The position numbers were made by a program, and so were the translations under genes. 64,000 nucleotides of DNA from positions 1,249,001-1,313,000 of the forward strand of contig NZ_PZZM01000001.1 in the NCBI RefSeq assembly GCF_003046175.1, in the 5' to 3' direction. Source of the DNA: Bosea sp. 124. GTDB taxonomy: Bacteria; Pseudomonadota; Alphaproteobacteria; Rhizobiales; Beijerinckiaceae. A model generated the notes under the pieces. It was given only the letters and a program-made list of their open reading frames with translations, was not told where the DNA came from and did no database searches. Each line of letters opens with the position of its first letter. Position 1 is the first letter of the stretch. This document shows, in pieces, positions 37,742 to 46,950 of the stretch.

Positions 37742-38767
37742 ATGCCTGCCGTCACCGCCCTCACGCTGCGCCGGCTCGGCCGCAGCGGATTGCCTGTCTC
37801 GACGCTCGGTTTCGGGGCCGCGCCGCTGGGCGACCTCTATGCGAGGCTCGACGAAACGCGGGCCGTCGCCACGGTGGAGGCCGCGATCTCGGGCGGCGTC
37901 ACGCTGATCGACACCTCCCCGCTCTACGGCCATGGCCTGTCCGAGCATCGCATCGGGGCAGCGCTGCGCCGCGCCGGGCGCGAGGGCATCGCGCTCTCGA
38001 CCAAGGTCGGCCGCGTCGCGGAGCCCTTCGCCGGGCGCGGCGACGGCTCCGGCTATCGCGGCGGCCTGCCGCATGGCTTGCGCTTCGACTATTCCTACGA
38101 TGGCGCGATGCGCTCGCTGGAGCAGTCGGCCCTGCGCCTCGGCGTCGACCGCATCGAGATCGTCCTGATCCACGACGTCGATGTCTGGACCCATGGCGCC
38201 GCGATGATCGAGCAGCGCTTCTCCGAGGCGATGGCGGGGGCTTATCGCGCGCTGGAGAAACTGCGCGCGTCCGGCGCGGTCAAGGCCATCGGGGTCGGCG
38301 TCAACGAAGCGGAGATGTGCGAGCGCTTCGCCCGCGCCGGCGACTTCGACACGATGCTGCTGGCCGGGCGCTACTCGCTGCTCGAGCAGCCGGCGCTGGC
38401 CTCGTTCATGCCGCTGGCGCAGGAGAAGGGCATCGGGCTGATGCTCGGCGGCGTCTTCAACTCCGGCATCCTCGCCACTGGGCCGGTGCCGGGCGCGACC
38501 TACAACTACAACCCGGCTCCGCCTGCAATCGTCGCCCGCGTCGGCGCGATCCAGGCCGTCTGCGAACGCCATGACGTGCCGCTGCGCCGCGCCGCGCTGC
38601 ATTTCCCGCTCGGCCATCCGGCGGTGGCGAGCCTCGTCATGGGCGCCGTCTCGCCGGCCGAGGTCGAGGACCAGATCGCGGAGCTGTCGAAGCCCGTCCC
38701 GGCCGCGCTCTGGGCGGAGCTCAAGGCCGAGCGCCTGCTCGGCGCCGATGTGCCGGCGCCGAGGTGA
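37742..38767 (+). CDS. Aldo-keto reductase, L-fucose / D-threo-aldose 1-dehydrogenase type
   Basis: A 341-residue aldo-keto reductase with the tetrad Asp57, Tyr62, Lys88 and His144 (IDTSPLYGHG, STKVGR, LIHDVD). The long insertion around RGDGSGYRGGLPHGLRFDYSYDG is typical of the fucose/galactose dehydrogenase and pyridoxal dehydrogenase branch. In context it would oxidise L-fucose or a related sugar to its lactone. The ATG at 37742 is chosen by homology; its ribosome site is weak. The stop overlaps a possible GTG of the next gene, so both are coupled. Confidence 0.88.
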   Translation: MPAVTALTLRRLGRSGLPVSTLGFGAAPLGDLYARLDETRAVATVEAAISGGVTLIDTSPLYGHGLSEHRIGAALRRAGREGIALSTKVGRVAEPFAGRGDGSGYRGGLPHGLRFDYSYDGAMRSLEQSALRLGVDRIEIVLIHDVDVWTHGAAMIEQRFSEAMAGAYRALEKLRASGAVKAIGVGVNEAEMCERFARAGDFDTMLLAGRYSLLEQPALASFMPLAQEKGIGLMLGGVFNSGILATGPVPGATYNYNPAPPAIVARVGAIQAVCERHDVPLRRAALHFPLGHPAVASLVMGAVSPAEVEDQIAELSKPVPAALWAELKAERLLGADVPAPR

Positions 38768-38772
38768 CGCCG

Positions 38773-39612
38773 ATGCGGATCGACGCCCACCAGCATTTCT
38801 GGCAGATCGCGCGCGGCGATTATGGCTGGCTGACGCCGGCGCTGGGCCAGATTCACCGTGATTTCGGCCCCGAAGACCTCGCCCCCCTGCTCGCCCGCCA
38901 CGGCATCGCGCGCAGCATCCTGGTCCAGGCCGCGCCGACGCAGGCCGAGACGCGCTTCCTGCTCGACATCGCGGCGCGCACGCCCTTCGTCGCGGGCGTG
39001 ATCGGCTGGTGCGATTTCGAAGCGCCCGGCGCCGCCAGACGGATCGCCGCGCTGGGCGCGAACCCGCTCCTGCTGGGCTTGCGGCCGATGGTCCACGACA
39101 TCGAAGACGAAGGCTGGCTCGCGCGGCCTGCGCTCGCACCGGCTTTCGACGCGATGATCGCCCATGATCTCGTCTTCGACGCCCTGCTGAAGCCGCGCCA
39201 TATCCCGGCCACGCTCGCCCTGCTCGACCGTCATCCCGCGCTTGCCGTGGTGATCGACCACGCCGCCAAGCCCGATCTCGTGGCGGGCGATCTCGGTCTC
39301 TGGCGCGACGGCATCGACGCGCTCGCCGCCCATCCGCAGGCATCCTGCAAGCTCTCCGGCCTCGTCACGGAGGCTACCGCCGGCTGGACGATCGAGACGC
39401 TGGCCCCGGTGGTCGAACATCTCCTCGCCCGCTTCGAGCCGCAGCGCCTGATCTTCGGCAGCGACTGGCCGGTCGTGACGCTGCGAGCCGACTATGCCCG
39501 CTGGTTCGAGATCGTGACCGCGCTGCTCGGCGGCTGCAGTCAAGCCGAGCGGGAGGCCATCTTCGGCGGCAACGCCGCGCGCATCTATCTCTCCCGCCGG
39601 GGACGGCGATGA
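38773..39612 (+). CDS. Amidohydrolase family 2 protein, probable sugar lactonase
   Basis: A 279-residue metal-dependent hydrolase of the COG3618 group with His6 and His8 in DAHQHFW and the C-terminal GSDWPV aspartate. Family members include L-fuconolactone and L-rhamnonolactone hydrolases. It directly follows the sugar dehydrogenase and precedes FucU, so hydrolysis of the lactone made by the dehydrogenase is the natural role. GAGGTGA places the start at ATG 38773; a GTG at 38764 is possible. Confidence 0.87.
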   Translation: MRIDAHQHFWQIARGDYGWLTPALGQIHRDFGPEDLAPLLARHGIARSILVQAAPTQAETRFLLDIAARTPFVAGVIGWCDFEAPGAARRIAALGANPLLLGLRPMVHDIEDEGWLARPALAPAFDAMIAHDLVFDALLKPRHIPATLALLDRHPALAVVIDHAAKPDLVAGDLGLWRDGIDALAAHPQASCKLSGLVTEATAGWTIETLAPVVEHLLARFEPQRLIFGSDWPVVTLRADYARWFEIVTALLGGCSQAEREAIFGGNAARIYLSRRGRR

Positions 39613-39646
39613 TCCCGGCTCTGCGCTTCGCTCCGCCCGGGATGAC
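39609..39646. repeat. Family A repeat fragment
   Basis: GATCCCGGCTCTGCGCTTCG followed by CTCCGCCCGGGATGACA matches only the right third of the family A element. It overlaps the end of the lactonase gene and the gap before fucU. Confidence 0.7.
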
Positions 39647-39676
39647 ATGCGCTCCAGATGTCAGGACGACGCCGCC

Positions 39677-40132
39677 ATGCTGAAGAACCTCGACCCCGTG
39701 CTGTCCGCCGACCTGCTCTGGGTGCTCGCCGCGATGGGGCATGGCGACGACCTCGCTCTCGTCGATGCCAACCACCCGGCCGAAACGATCGCCCGCGCCA
39801 CCACCAGCGGACGGCTGGTCCGCCTGCCGGGGCTGACGATGGAGCGGGCGGCACGGGCCATCCTGTCGGTGCTGCCGATCGACGATTTCGAGGCGGATCC
39901 TGTGCGTCGCATGCAGGTCGTCGGCGATGCCGATGCCATTCCGGCGGTGCAGGCCGCCGTGCAGCGCGAACTCGACCACGCGCGGGGAGCGCCCGCGCCG
40001 CTCGCCGGCATCGAGCGCTTCGCCTTCTACGATGCGGCGCGCGCGGCCTTCGCCGTGGTGCAGGTCGGCGACCCGCGGCCCTATGGCTGCTTCCTGCTGC
40101 GCAAGGGCGTCATCGCCGGCGAGCCGGGCTAA
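39677..40132 (+). CDS. fucU: RbsD/FucU family sugar mutarotase, probable L-fucose mutarotase
   Basis: A 151-residue protein. The N-terminal MGHGD (20-24, with His22) and the C-terminal RFAFYDAARAAFAVV and YGCFLLRKGVI match E. coli FucU closely. FucU interconverts alpha and beta anomers of L-fucose, speeding entry into the pathway. Together with the dehydrogenase and lactonase it forms a three-gene plus-strand unit. The ATG at 39677 starts the homology; a longer frame upstream runs through the repeat fragment. Confidence 0.9.
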   Translation: MLKNLDPVLSADLLWVLAAMGHGDDLALVDANHPAETIARATTSGRLVRLPGLTMERAARAILSVLPIDDFEADPVRRMQVVGDADAIPAVQAAVQRELDHARGAPAPLAGIERFAFYDAARAAFAVVQVGDPRPYGCFLLRKGVIAGEPG

Positions 40133-40154
40133 TTGTGCCCTGCGTTCCGCGAGG

Positions 40155-40418
40155 CTAACCCTCCGCCTTCGCCACGGCCTGCCGCAGCCGCGCCAGTGCC
40201 TCGGTCGCGCCGGCCTTGAGCGTGACCTCGGCGGATTCGGCGTCCTTCGCGATCAACTCCGTCAGCGCAGCGACGCTGATCGTCTCGCCAGCGGCCGTCA
40301 GCTTCAGCACGGCGTTGGCGATGATGTTGGGCCAGAACGCCGCACCGCCCTTGGCCAGCCCCTTGGCCTTGCGGCCCTCGAATTCGCGAGCGAGCTGTTC
40401 GGGGGTCTTCTTCGCCAT
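40155..40418 (-). CDS. Small hypothetical protein
   Basis: An 87-residue soluble, mainly helical protein, lysine-rich at the N-terminus (MAKKTPEQLAREFEGRKAKG). I do not recognise a family. GGAG lies eight bases before the ATG at 40418. It converges on fucU with 22 bases between stops. Confidence 0.65.
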   Translation of the reverse strand: MAKKTPEQLAREFEGRKAKGLAKGGAAFWPNIIANAVLKLTAAGETISVAALTELIAKDAESAEVTLKAGATEALARLRQAVAKAEG

Positions 40419-40769
40419 GATGGGGCTCCGTCGGGATCGAAGCCGCCCGGTTAGCACATCGCGCCGACGCGCGCCTGCCATTCTCCGGGGCCGGGCGAAT
40501 TTCGCGCCGCGAGACGGAGGACCCGGCAAGGGTCGCGGGCCATCGCTCTACTGGCCCGGCGGGGGGCGGCGACACCCTGTCATCGGACGCAAACCGTGAG
40601 ACGCCATGAGGTGCTGAGGCAGGGGCGCTGATCGGCCATCTCTCCGGCGGGTTCCATCCGGCAAAGCATGGCCGCCAGACCCTGCTTGCTTGTCCTGCCT
40701 CTGGTGCATGGCTTTGGGTACTTATAGACTGTGCACCGCACAAAGACGCACGGACAGGCGCTGGATTTG
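40419..40769. other. Gene-free stretch of about 350 bases
   Basis: It lies between the divergent small hypothetical gene and the MFS gene. I see no strong promoter, repeat or hairpin. The AT-richer patch GGGTACTTATAGACT near 40720 could be part of an MFS promoter. Confidence 0.4.
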
Positions 40770-42278
40770 ATGGACAAACGGGTCGAGACGCAGGCGCATC
40801 AGGCGCCGATCGGCGCCGCGCCGCTGACCCATGAGGACATCCGCAGCATCCTGTTCGGCATCATGCTGGCGATGTTCCTGGCGGCACTCGACCAGACCAT
40901 CGTCGCCACCGCGATGCCGACAATCGGGCGCGAACTTGGCGACGTCACGCATCTGTCCTGGGTGGTGACCTCCTATCTGCTGGCCTCGACGGCCGTGACC
41001 CCGCTCTACGGCAAGCTCGCCGATATTCACGGCCGCCGGGTCGTGCTGCTGTCCGGCATCGTCGTCTTCATGCTGGGCTCACTCGCCTGCGCGGTCGCAC
41101 CGTCGCTCTGGCTCCTGGTGCTGGCGCGCTTCATCCAGGGATTGGGCGGCGGCGGGCTGATCGCGCTGGCGCAGACCATCGTGGCCGACATGGTCTCGCC
41201 GAAGGAACGCGGGCGCTATCAGGTCTATATCGCGACCGTCTTCATGTCGTCCTCGCTGCTCGGACCCGTTCTGGGCGGGGTGATCGCCGAGCGGCTGCAC
41301 TGGTCGGTGATCTTCTGGATCAACCTGCCGCTGGGCGCCGCCGCCTACTGGATGACGAGTTCGGCGCTGAAGCGGCTGCCGCGGCATGAGCGACCGCACA
41401 AGCTCGACGTGCTCGGCGCCGTGCTGATCACCAGCGCGACGATGACGCTGCTGCTTGCGCTGTCCTGGGGCGGCACGCGCTACCCCTGGACATCCCCGCC
41501 GATCGGAGGGCTGGTCGGCCTGTCACTCGTACTCTGGCTCGCCTTCGCCCGGCGCCTCCGGACGGCCGATGAGCCGCTGATCCCGCTCGACATCCTGGCC
41601 AATCCGGTGGTCCGCATGGGCACCATCGCGGCCGGCTTCGGCATGGGCACCTTCATCGGGCTGACGATCTACCTGCCGGTCTATTTCGAGACGGTCGTCG
41701 GCCTTAGCGCCGCCTCCTCGGGGCTCGGCCTGCTGCCCCTGACCTGCGGCACGGTGTTCGGCGCGACGATGTCGGGCCGGGCGATGACGCGGCTGACGCA
41801 TTACAAGCGCGTGCCGGTGATCGGGCTTTCGCTCGCGCTGGCCGGTGTCGCCCTGCTCACCGTCTATGCCGGGCGGATGCCGCTGGTGCCGTTCTGCATC
41901 CTGCTCGGACTGATCAGCATCGGGCTCGGCACGATGCTGCCGGTCTCCACTGTCTCCATCCAGAACGCCGTCGCCCCGCACCAGCTCGGCACGGCGACGG
42001 GAACGGCCAATTTCTTCCGGCAGATCGGCGGGGCGCTGATCGTGGCGGTGTTCGGGGCGATCGTGCTCGGCGGCGTCGGCGCCTCCGGGGCGGGCCTTTC
42101 GCATGAGGCGGTGAAGCTCGACGCCGTCGACCGCGACACGATGATCCGGCTCTTCCAGTACGTCTTCGGGGCGACCTGCATCGGTTTCGCCTGCGCGCTG
42201 TTCTTCCTGCTGCGGATGAAGGAACTGCCGCTGCGCGGCGGCGCGGTGGAGGCGGCAAAGGCGGCGGCCGGCGATTGA
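40770..42278 (+). CDS. MFS transporter, DHA2 (EmrB/QacA) drug:proton antiporter type
   Basis: A 502-residue membrane protein with about 14 helices. It carries LDQTIVATAMPTIGREL in helix 1, motif A GKLADIHGRRVVLL, RFIQGLGGGGLIALAQTIVAD and the motif C-like SSLLGPVLGG, which places it among proton-driven exporters. The substrate is unknown. A GTG at 40731 could add 13 residues; I prefer the ATG at 40770. It stands alone. Confidence 0.92.
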   Translation: MDKRVETQAHQAPIGAAPLTHEDIRSILFGIMLAMFLAALDQTIVATAMPTIGRELGDVTHLSWVVTSYLLASTAVTPLYGKLADIHGRRVVLLSGIVVFMLGSLACAVAPSLWLLVLARFIQGLGGGGLIALAQTIVADMVSPKERGRYQVYIATVFMSSSLLGPVLGGVIAERLHWSVIFWINLPLGAAAYWMTSSALKRLPRHERPHKLDVLGAVLITSATMTLLLALSWGGTRYPWTSPPIGGLVGLSLVLWLAFARRLRTADEPLIPLDILANPVVRMGTIAAGFGMGTFIGLTIYLPVYFETVVGLSAASSGLGLLPLTCGTVFGATMSGRAMTRLTHYKRVPVIGLSLALAGVALLTVYAGRMPLVPFCILLGLISIGLGTMLPVSTVSIQNAVAPHQLGTATGTANFFRQIGGALIVAVFGAIVLGGVGASGAGLSHEAVKLDAVDRDTMIRLFQYVFGATCIGFACALFFLLRMKELPLRGGAVEAAKAAAGD

Positions 42279-42394
42279 GAGACATCAAGACGTCCATCGC
42301 GCTTTGATCTAGCTTGCCACGTGCCCGTCACGAAGCGGGTCCAGGTCCTTACTCCTCAACCTCTTTTCACGCCTAACCCTGGCAGGAGAGCCCC

Positions 42395-42922
42395 ATGTCC
42401 GATCTCGTCGTCATCGTCTATCCGACCGAAGCGCGCGCCGAGGAGATGCGCCAGAAGATCTTCGCGCTGCAGAAGGAATACCTGATCGAGATCGGCGACG
42501 CCGCCATCGCGGTGATGCATGAAGACGGCAAGGTGAAGCTGAACCAGCTCCTCAACACCACGGCGATGGGCGCCGTCTCGGGCTCGTTCTGGGGCCTCCT
42601 GATCGGCGCGATCTTCCTAATGCCGCTCGCAGGTGCCGCCCTCGGCGCGGCGTCCGGCGCACTCGGCGGCGCGCTGACCGATTACGGCGTCGACGACAAG
42701 TTCATGAAGGAACTGTCGACCAGCCTGCAGCCGGGCAATGCCGCGCTCTTCGTCCTGGTCAAGCGCGTGACCGGCGACAAGGTGCTGGAAGCCATCAAGG
42801 GCACGGGCGGCGTGGTGCTGAAGACCTCGCTCGACCACACCCGCGAGCAGGCGCTGCGCGATGCGCTGGCGGGTGCGACGACGGTGGCGCCCGAAGCCGG
42901 CGCGCCGACGCCGGTGGGCTGA
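42395..42922 (+). CDS. DUF1269 domain membrane protein
   Basis: A 175-residue protein typical of DUF1269: a soluble N-terminal half (MSDLVVIVYPTEARAEEM), a central Gly/Ala-rich hydrophobic hairpin (GAVSGSFWGLLIGAIFLMPLAGAALGAASGALGGALTD is split by a short turn) and a soluble C-terminus. The function is unknown; genes of this type are often stress-linked. CAGGAGAG precedes the ATG. Confidence 0.9.
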   Translation: MSDLVVIVYPTEARAEEMRQKIFALQKEYLIEIGDAAIAVMHEDGKVKLNQLLNTTAMGAVSGSFWGLLIGAIFLMPLAGAALGAASGALGGALTDYGVDDKFMKELSTSLQPGNAALFVLVKRVTGDKVLEAIKGTGGVVLKTSLDHTREQALRDALAGATTVAPEAGAPTPVG

Positions 42923-42930
42923 GGAATACG

Positions 42931-42960
42931 CGTCATGGTCGGGCTTGACCCGACCATCTC
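42931..42960. repeat. Family B repeat fragment
   Basis: CGTCATGGTCGGGCTTGACC followed by CGACCATCTC corresponds to one end of the family B element, here forming a small hairpin (GGTCGGGC / ACCCGACC). Confidence 0.6.
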
Positions 42961-42986
42961 GGAAACCGGCGCCTTCTCGTCCTGAG

Positions 42987-43020
42987 ATTCTCGGGTCGAA
43001 GCTTTGCTTCGCCCGAGAAT
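42987..43020. terminator. Symmetric hairpin between convergent genes
   Basis: ATTCTCGGG-T-CGAAGC pairs with GCTTCG-CCCGAGAAT around a three-base loop. It lies between the convergent DUF1269 gene and dapD and can serve as terminator or RNA end stabiliser in both directions. Confidence 0.65.
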
Positions 43021-43031
43021 GAGGCGATGGC

Positions 43032-43874
43032 TCAATCGCGCAGCAGCTCGTTGATGCCGGTCTTGGAGCGCGTCTGCGCATCGACCGTCTTGACGATGAC
43101 GGCGCAGGAGAGCGAGGGGCCCGGCGTGCCATCCGGGAAGGGCTTGCCCGGCAGCGAGCCCGGCACGACCACCGAATAGGGCGGCACCTTGCCGATGTGG
43201 ACTTCGCCGGTGGCGCGGTCGACGATCTTGGTCGAGGCCGAGATGAAGACGCCCATCGAGAGCACCGAGCCCTCGCCGACGATCACGCCCTCGACGACCT
43301 CGGAGCGGGCTCCGATGAAGCAATTGTCCTCGATGATGGTCGGGTTGGCCTGCAGCGGCTCGAGCACGCCGCCGATGCCGACACCGCCGGACAGATGCAC
43401 ATTCTTGCCGATCTGGGCGCAGGAGCCGACCGTCGCCCAGGTGTCGACCATGGTGCCGGAATCGACATAGGCGCCGATGTTGACGAAGGACGGCATCAGC
43501 ACGACGTTCGGGGCAATGAAGGAGCCCTTGCGAGCGGCGGCCGGCGGCACGACGCGGAAGCCGGCGGCGCGGAAGCGGTTCTCGCCCCAGCCCTCGAACT
43601 TGGACGGGACCTTGTCCCAGAACACGCCTTCGCCCGGGCCGTTGGCGATGATCATGTTGTCGGTCAGGCGGAAGGAGAGCAGCACCGCCTTCTTCAGCCA
43701 CTGATGCACGGCCCAATCCGCGCCATGCTTTTCGGCGACGCGGGCCTGGCCGGCATCGAGCATCTCGATCGCCTGCTCGACCGCCTCGCGCACCGCGCCT
43801 TTGGTGTTGATGCCGATCTCGGAGCGGGCCTCCCAGGCGGCGTCGATGGTGGCGGCGAGATCGGTCAGCGACAT
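43032..43874 (-). CDS. dapD: 2,3,4,5-tetrahydropyridine-2,6-dicarboxylate N-succinyltransferase
   Basis: DapD transfers succinyl from succinyl-CoA to tetrahydrodipicolinate in the succinylase branch of lysine and meso-diaminopimelate synthesis, in the cytosol. The 280-residue protein has a helical N-terminal domain, then left-handed beta-helix hexapeptide repeats ([28 protein letters not shown] region, about 125-215). The segments [20 protein letters not shown] and [11 protein letters not shown] are characteristic. It is monocistronic here. Confidence 0.96.
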   Translation of the reverse strand: MSLTDLAATIDAAWEARSEIGINTKGAVREAVEQAIEMLDAGQARVAEKHGADWAVHQWLKKAVLLSFRLTDNMIIANGPGEGVFWDKVPSKFEGWGENRFRAAGFRVVPPAAARKGSFIAPNVVLMPSFVNIGAYVDSGTMVDTWATVGSCAQIGKNVHLSGGVGIGGVLEPLQANPTIIEDNCFIGARSEVVEGVIVGEGSVLSMGVFISASTKIVDRATGEVHIGKVPPYSVVVPGSLPGKPFPDGTPGPSLSCAVIVKTVDAQTRSKTGINELLRD

Positions 43875-44040
43875 GGCACGGCTCCGGCGGTTACGAAAAC
43901 GCCGGAGCGATGGCGGAAGGCGGCGGCGACGTCAAGCATCGCGCGCCGGGCAGGCGATGCGCCAACGGCGTTCCCGGGGAACGACGGCGCCTGCAGTGTG
44001 TTAGGATGAGACCGCAGCCAGAGGTTCGCAGGAGGCCATC

Positions 44041-44325
44041 ATGACGCGTTTCACCCTGTCCCTGATACTGGTGCTGGCGAGCGGCGCCGCGCTCGCCCAG
44101 CCGCGCCCCTCGACCCTCGACAGGACCTGCAACGTCAACCGGCAGAGCGTCGCCGCCAGCGGCGCGATCGTGCTCGGCACCGGCGGGCATACCTTCGACC
44201 GCTTCGTGCGCGACCGCGGCTTCTGCTCGCATGGCGACTTTCTCGAACCGGCCTGGGTGCCCAGTCGCGACACGCCGAGCTGCTTCATCGGCTATCGCTG
44301 CAAGGTCGATTCGCCCTGGGACTGA
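44041..44325 (+). CDS. Small exported protein with four cysteines
   Basis: A 94-residue protein with a signal peptide (MTRFTLSLILVLASGAALAQ) and a mature part containing four cysteines (RTCNVN, GFCSHGDF, SCFIGYRCK), which could form two disulfides in the periplasm. No family recognised. CAGGAGGCC precedes the ATG. It stands alone between dapD (divergent) and the deaminase gene. Confidence 0.75.
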   Translation: MTRFTLSLILVLASGAALAQPRPSTLDRTCNVNRQSVAASGAIVLGTGGHTFDRFVRDRGFCSHGDFLEPAWVPSRDTPSCFIGYRCKVDSPWD

Positions 44326-44378
44326 GGGGGCCCAGCATTTTATCCCCTCAATCCTCATCAACTCGGCCGGAACAGATC

Positions 44379-45713
44379 ATGCGCCTCTGGATCAGGAATC
44401 CGCTCGGCATCGTCGCGGAGGCGGCCGGCGGCGGCGTCGTGGTCGAGGGCTCGCGCATCGTCGAACTGGTTCAACCCGGGCAGGCCCCCGCCCGGCCGGT
44501 CGACGACATCTTCGACGCCTCGAACCATGTCGTGCTGCCCGGGCTGATCAACACCCACCACCATTTCTACCAGACGCTGACGCGGGCCCACCCGGCCGCG
44601 ATCGACCGCGAGCTGTTTCCGTGGCTGACCGCGCTCTACCCGCTCTGGGCCAGGCTCAACCCCGACGATCTGCGGCTGGCGGTCAGGGTCGCGCTGAGCG
44701 AGCTTCTGCTCTCGGGCTGCACCACGGCCGCCGACCACCATTATCTCTATCCGAAAGGGCTGGAGAGCGCGGTCGACATCGCGGTCGAGGAGGCGCGCAC
44801 GCTCGGCATCCGCGCGACTATCTCGCGCGGCTCGATGAACCTGTCCCAGAAGGATGGCGGCCTGCCGCCCGACAGCGTGGTGCAGGACGAGGACACGATC
44901 CTCGCCGACAGCGAGCGCGTGCTGAGCCTGTTCCACGATCCGGCGCCGGGCGCGATGATCCAGATCGCGCTTGCGCCCTGCTCGCCCTTCTCGGTGACGC
45001 CCGCGCTGATGGCCAGGAGCGCGGAGCTGGCGGCGCGGTTTGACGCGCCGCTGCACACCCATCTCGCCGAGACCAGGGACGAGGACGCCTATTGCCTCGA
45101 AACCTATGGCAAGCGCCCGCTCGACCTGCTGGAGGAGACCGGCTGGATGCGGCCGAAGACCTGGCTGGCGCATGGCATCCATTTCTCCTGCGAGGAATGC
45201 GAGCGGCTGGGCAAGGCCGGGGTCGGGGTCTGCCACTGCCCAACCTCGAACGGCGTTCTGGCCTCGGGCTTCTGCCGGACGCGCGAGCTGGAGGCGGCCG
45301 GCGCACCGCTGGGCCTGGGCGTCGACGGCTCCGCCTCGAATGACGGCTCGAACCTGATGGAGGAGTTGCGCCACGCTCTCCTGATCAACCGGCTGCGCTA
45401 TGAGAGCGCGACCGCGGTGACGGCGCGCGACGTGATCCGCTGGGCCACCGAAGGCTCGGCGCGCTGCCTCGGCCGCTCCGACATCGGGCGGATCGCGCCC
45501 GGGTTGGAGGCCGATCTTGCGCTCTTCCGGCTGGACGAGCTGCGCTTCTCGGGCGCGCATGACCCTGTCGCGGCACTGGTGCTCTGCGGCGCCAGCCGCG
45601 CCGACCGGGTGATGGTCGCCGGGCGCTGGCGCGTCGTCGACGGCGCGGTGCCGGGGCTCGATGTCGCAGCGCTCAGGCTGGCGCATGGGGCGGCTTCGCG
45701 CCGCTATGCCTGA
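44379..45713 (+). CDS. 8-oxoguanine deaminase (amidohydrolase superfamily)
   Basis: A 444-residue metal-dependent deaminase. Zinc ligands His60 and His62 lie in INTHHHFYQTLTRA, with later HTHLAET and GVDGSASNDGSN. Segments such as LAPCSPFSVTP, TWLAHGIHF and GVCHCPTSN match the 8-oxoguanine deaminase group (Pseudomonas PA0142 type) rather than atrazine hydrolases or SAH deaminase. It converts 8-oxoguanine to urate for purine salvage or catabolism. The next gene is a small lipoprotein. Confidence 0.9.
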   Translation: MRLWIRNPLGIVAEAAGGGVVVEGSRIVELVQPGQAPARPVDDIFDASNHVVLPGLINTHHHFYQTLTRAHPAAIDRELFPWLTALYPLWARLNPDDLRLAVRVALSELLLSGCTTAADHHYLYPKGLESAVDIAVEEARTLGIRATISRGSMNLSQKDGGLPPDSVVQDEDTILADSERVLSLFHDPAPGAMIQIALAPCSPFSVTPALMARSAELAARFDAPLHTHLAETRDEDAYCLETYGKRPLDLLEETGWMRPKTWLAHGIHFSCEECERLGKAGVGVCHCPTSNGVLASGFCRTRELEAAGAPLGLGVDGSASNDGSNLMEELRHALLINRLRYESATAVTARDVIRWATEGSARCLGRSDIGRIAPGLEADLALFRLDELRFSGAHDPVAALVLCGASRADRVMVAGRWRVVDGAVPGLDVAALRLAHGAASRRYA

Positions 45714-45787
45714 GGCTCTTTCTCAATCTCGACGCATTTGCGGCCTTGGCTGTCGCGATGCCACGCCAAGCCGAAGGATGACGGGAC

Positions 45788-46039
45788 ATGAAGATCGCAG
45801 CGATCGCCGCCCTGGCCCTTTCACTCCTGGCCGGCGGCTGCATCACCATCGAAGAGCGTCGCGCGCTCGATGCCGAGCAGTGCCGCGGCTATGGCTTCCG
45901 CACCGGGACCGATGCCTTCGCGCAATGCCTGCAGGAGATCGATCTCGACCGCGCCGACAGGCGCCGAAGCTATGGCTATCAGGATTTCAGCGGCCCCTAT
46001 GGCGGGTACGGCTTCGGCTACGGTTACCGGCGCTGGTGA
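45788..46039 (+). CDS. Small Tyr/Gly-rich lipoprotein
   Basis: An 83-residue protein with a lipoprotein signal ending LLAGGC (Cys18) and a C-terminal tyrosine/glycine-rich tail (SGPYGGYGFGYGYRRW). AAGGATGACGGG precedes the ATG. No named family; the tail composition resembles that of the secreted protein at 4.2 kb. Confidence 0.75.
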   Translation: MKIAAIAALALSLLAGGCITIEERRALDAEQCRGYGFRTGTDAFAQCLQEIDLDRADRRRSYGYQDFSGPYGGYGFGYGYRRW

Positions 46040-46063
46040 CAGGGGCGATGGCCCGGCTGCGCC

Positions 46064-46570
46064 TCACTCGCCGGCCCCGAACTGCCGCAACTCGGGCAGG
46101 CGTGCATGCAGCCGGCGCAGGAAGCCGATCAGTTGCGTGCGCTCCTGGGGCGTGAAGTCCTCCAGCATCAGCCCTTCGCGCGCCGTGGCCAGCGCGATCA
46201 GACCGTCATGCAGGGCATAGCCGCTCGGCGTCAGCTCCAGCAGCAGGCGGCGCGCATCGCGATCATCCGCGCTTTCCGCGACATGGCCGGCCGCGACCAA
46301 AGCCGCGACGCCACGGCTGACCGCGCCCTTGTCGAGCCCGATGACCTCGCAGATGCGCTGCGCCGCGATGCGGGGTTCGATGGCGAGCTGCGAGATCACG
46401 CGCCATTCGGTGACGCCGACGCCGAAGCGCTCCAGATAAAGCCGCGACGAGCTGCGCGACCAGGTGTTCGAGATCGCCGTCAGGAAATAGGGGACATAGC
46501 CGCCGAGATCGAGAACATCCCGTTCTTCGCCGCCGTCTCCGGCGGCCCTGTTGCGCTTCGTCGAAGGCAT
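46064..46570 (-). CDS. MarR family transcriptional regulator
   Basis: A 168-residue winged-helix regulator. The DNA-binding part is visible as VTEWRVISQLAIEPRIAAQRICEVIGLDKGAVSRGVAALVAAG followed by the wing (ADDRDARRLLLELT, with the conserved D-x-R). The ATG at 46570 is preceded by AGGACGAG. MarR proteins usually bind short palindromes near their own gene and respond to small phenolic or other ligands. The target is not evident. Confidence 0.9.
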   Translation of the reverse strand: MPSTKRNRAAGDGGEERDVLDLGGYVPYFLTAISNTWSRSSSRLYLERFGVGVTEWRVISQLAIEPRIAAQRICEVIGLDKGAVSRGVAALVAAGHVAESADDRDARRLLLELTPSGYALHDGLIALATAREGLMLEDFTPQERTQLIGFLRRLHARLPELRQFGAGE

Positions 46571-46737
46571 GGCTCGTCCTGCAATCCGTGGCGCGCATCT
46601 CACATGCGGCCGCCGCACGGGGCAAGCGGCGGCTTCCTGCGTCGGCGGAGGCGCAGGACCAGCGGCCGATCCTCGTCACCGCGCGCCCCAACGCAGACCG
46701 CCTCGCATCCGCTCGCGAGTCGGCCCGACGATCCTTT

Positions 46738-46950
46738 TCAGTATCTGCGGCGCCTCGTCGATGAGGCAAGATAGCCCAGCGCCAGCATCATGGCGGAGAC
46801 CGAGAGGCCGACGCTGATCACGCCTGCCGGCGTGATCCTGGCACTGCCCTGCAAGGTCATGTGCCTGCCCAGGCGCAGTTCGAAAGCCGACCTGATTTCC
46901 TCGGGATGCGAGGGGACCGGGGCTGAAGGCTCGTCCGGAACAACCGACAT
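46738..46950 (-). CDS. Small single-helix membrane protein
   Basis: A 70-residue protein: a charged N-terminal half (PSHPEEIRSAFELRLGRHM), one hydrophobic helix (GVISVGLSVSAMMLALGYLA) and a basic end (STRRRRY). GGGGAG precedes the ATG at 46950; an upstream ATG at 47025 is less likely. No family recognised. Confidence 0.6.
   Translation of the reverse strand: MSVVPDEPSAPVPSHPEEIRSAFELRLGRHMTLQGSARITPAGVISVGLSVSAMMLALGYLASSTRRRRY

Noticed and set aside
36491..38767. A 758-codon frame ending in the aldo-keto reductase
   Set aside because: Its first half is antisense to the sugar-binding protein; homology starts at 37742.
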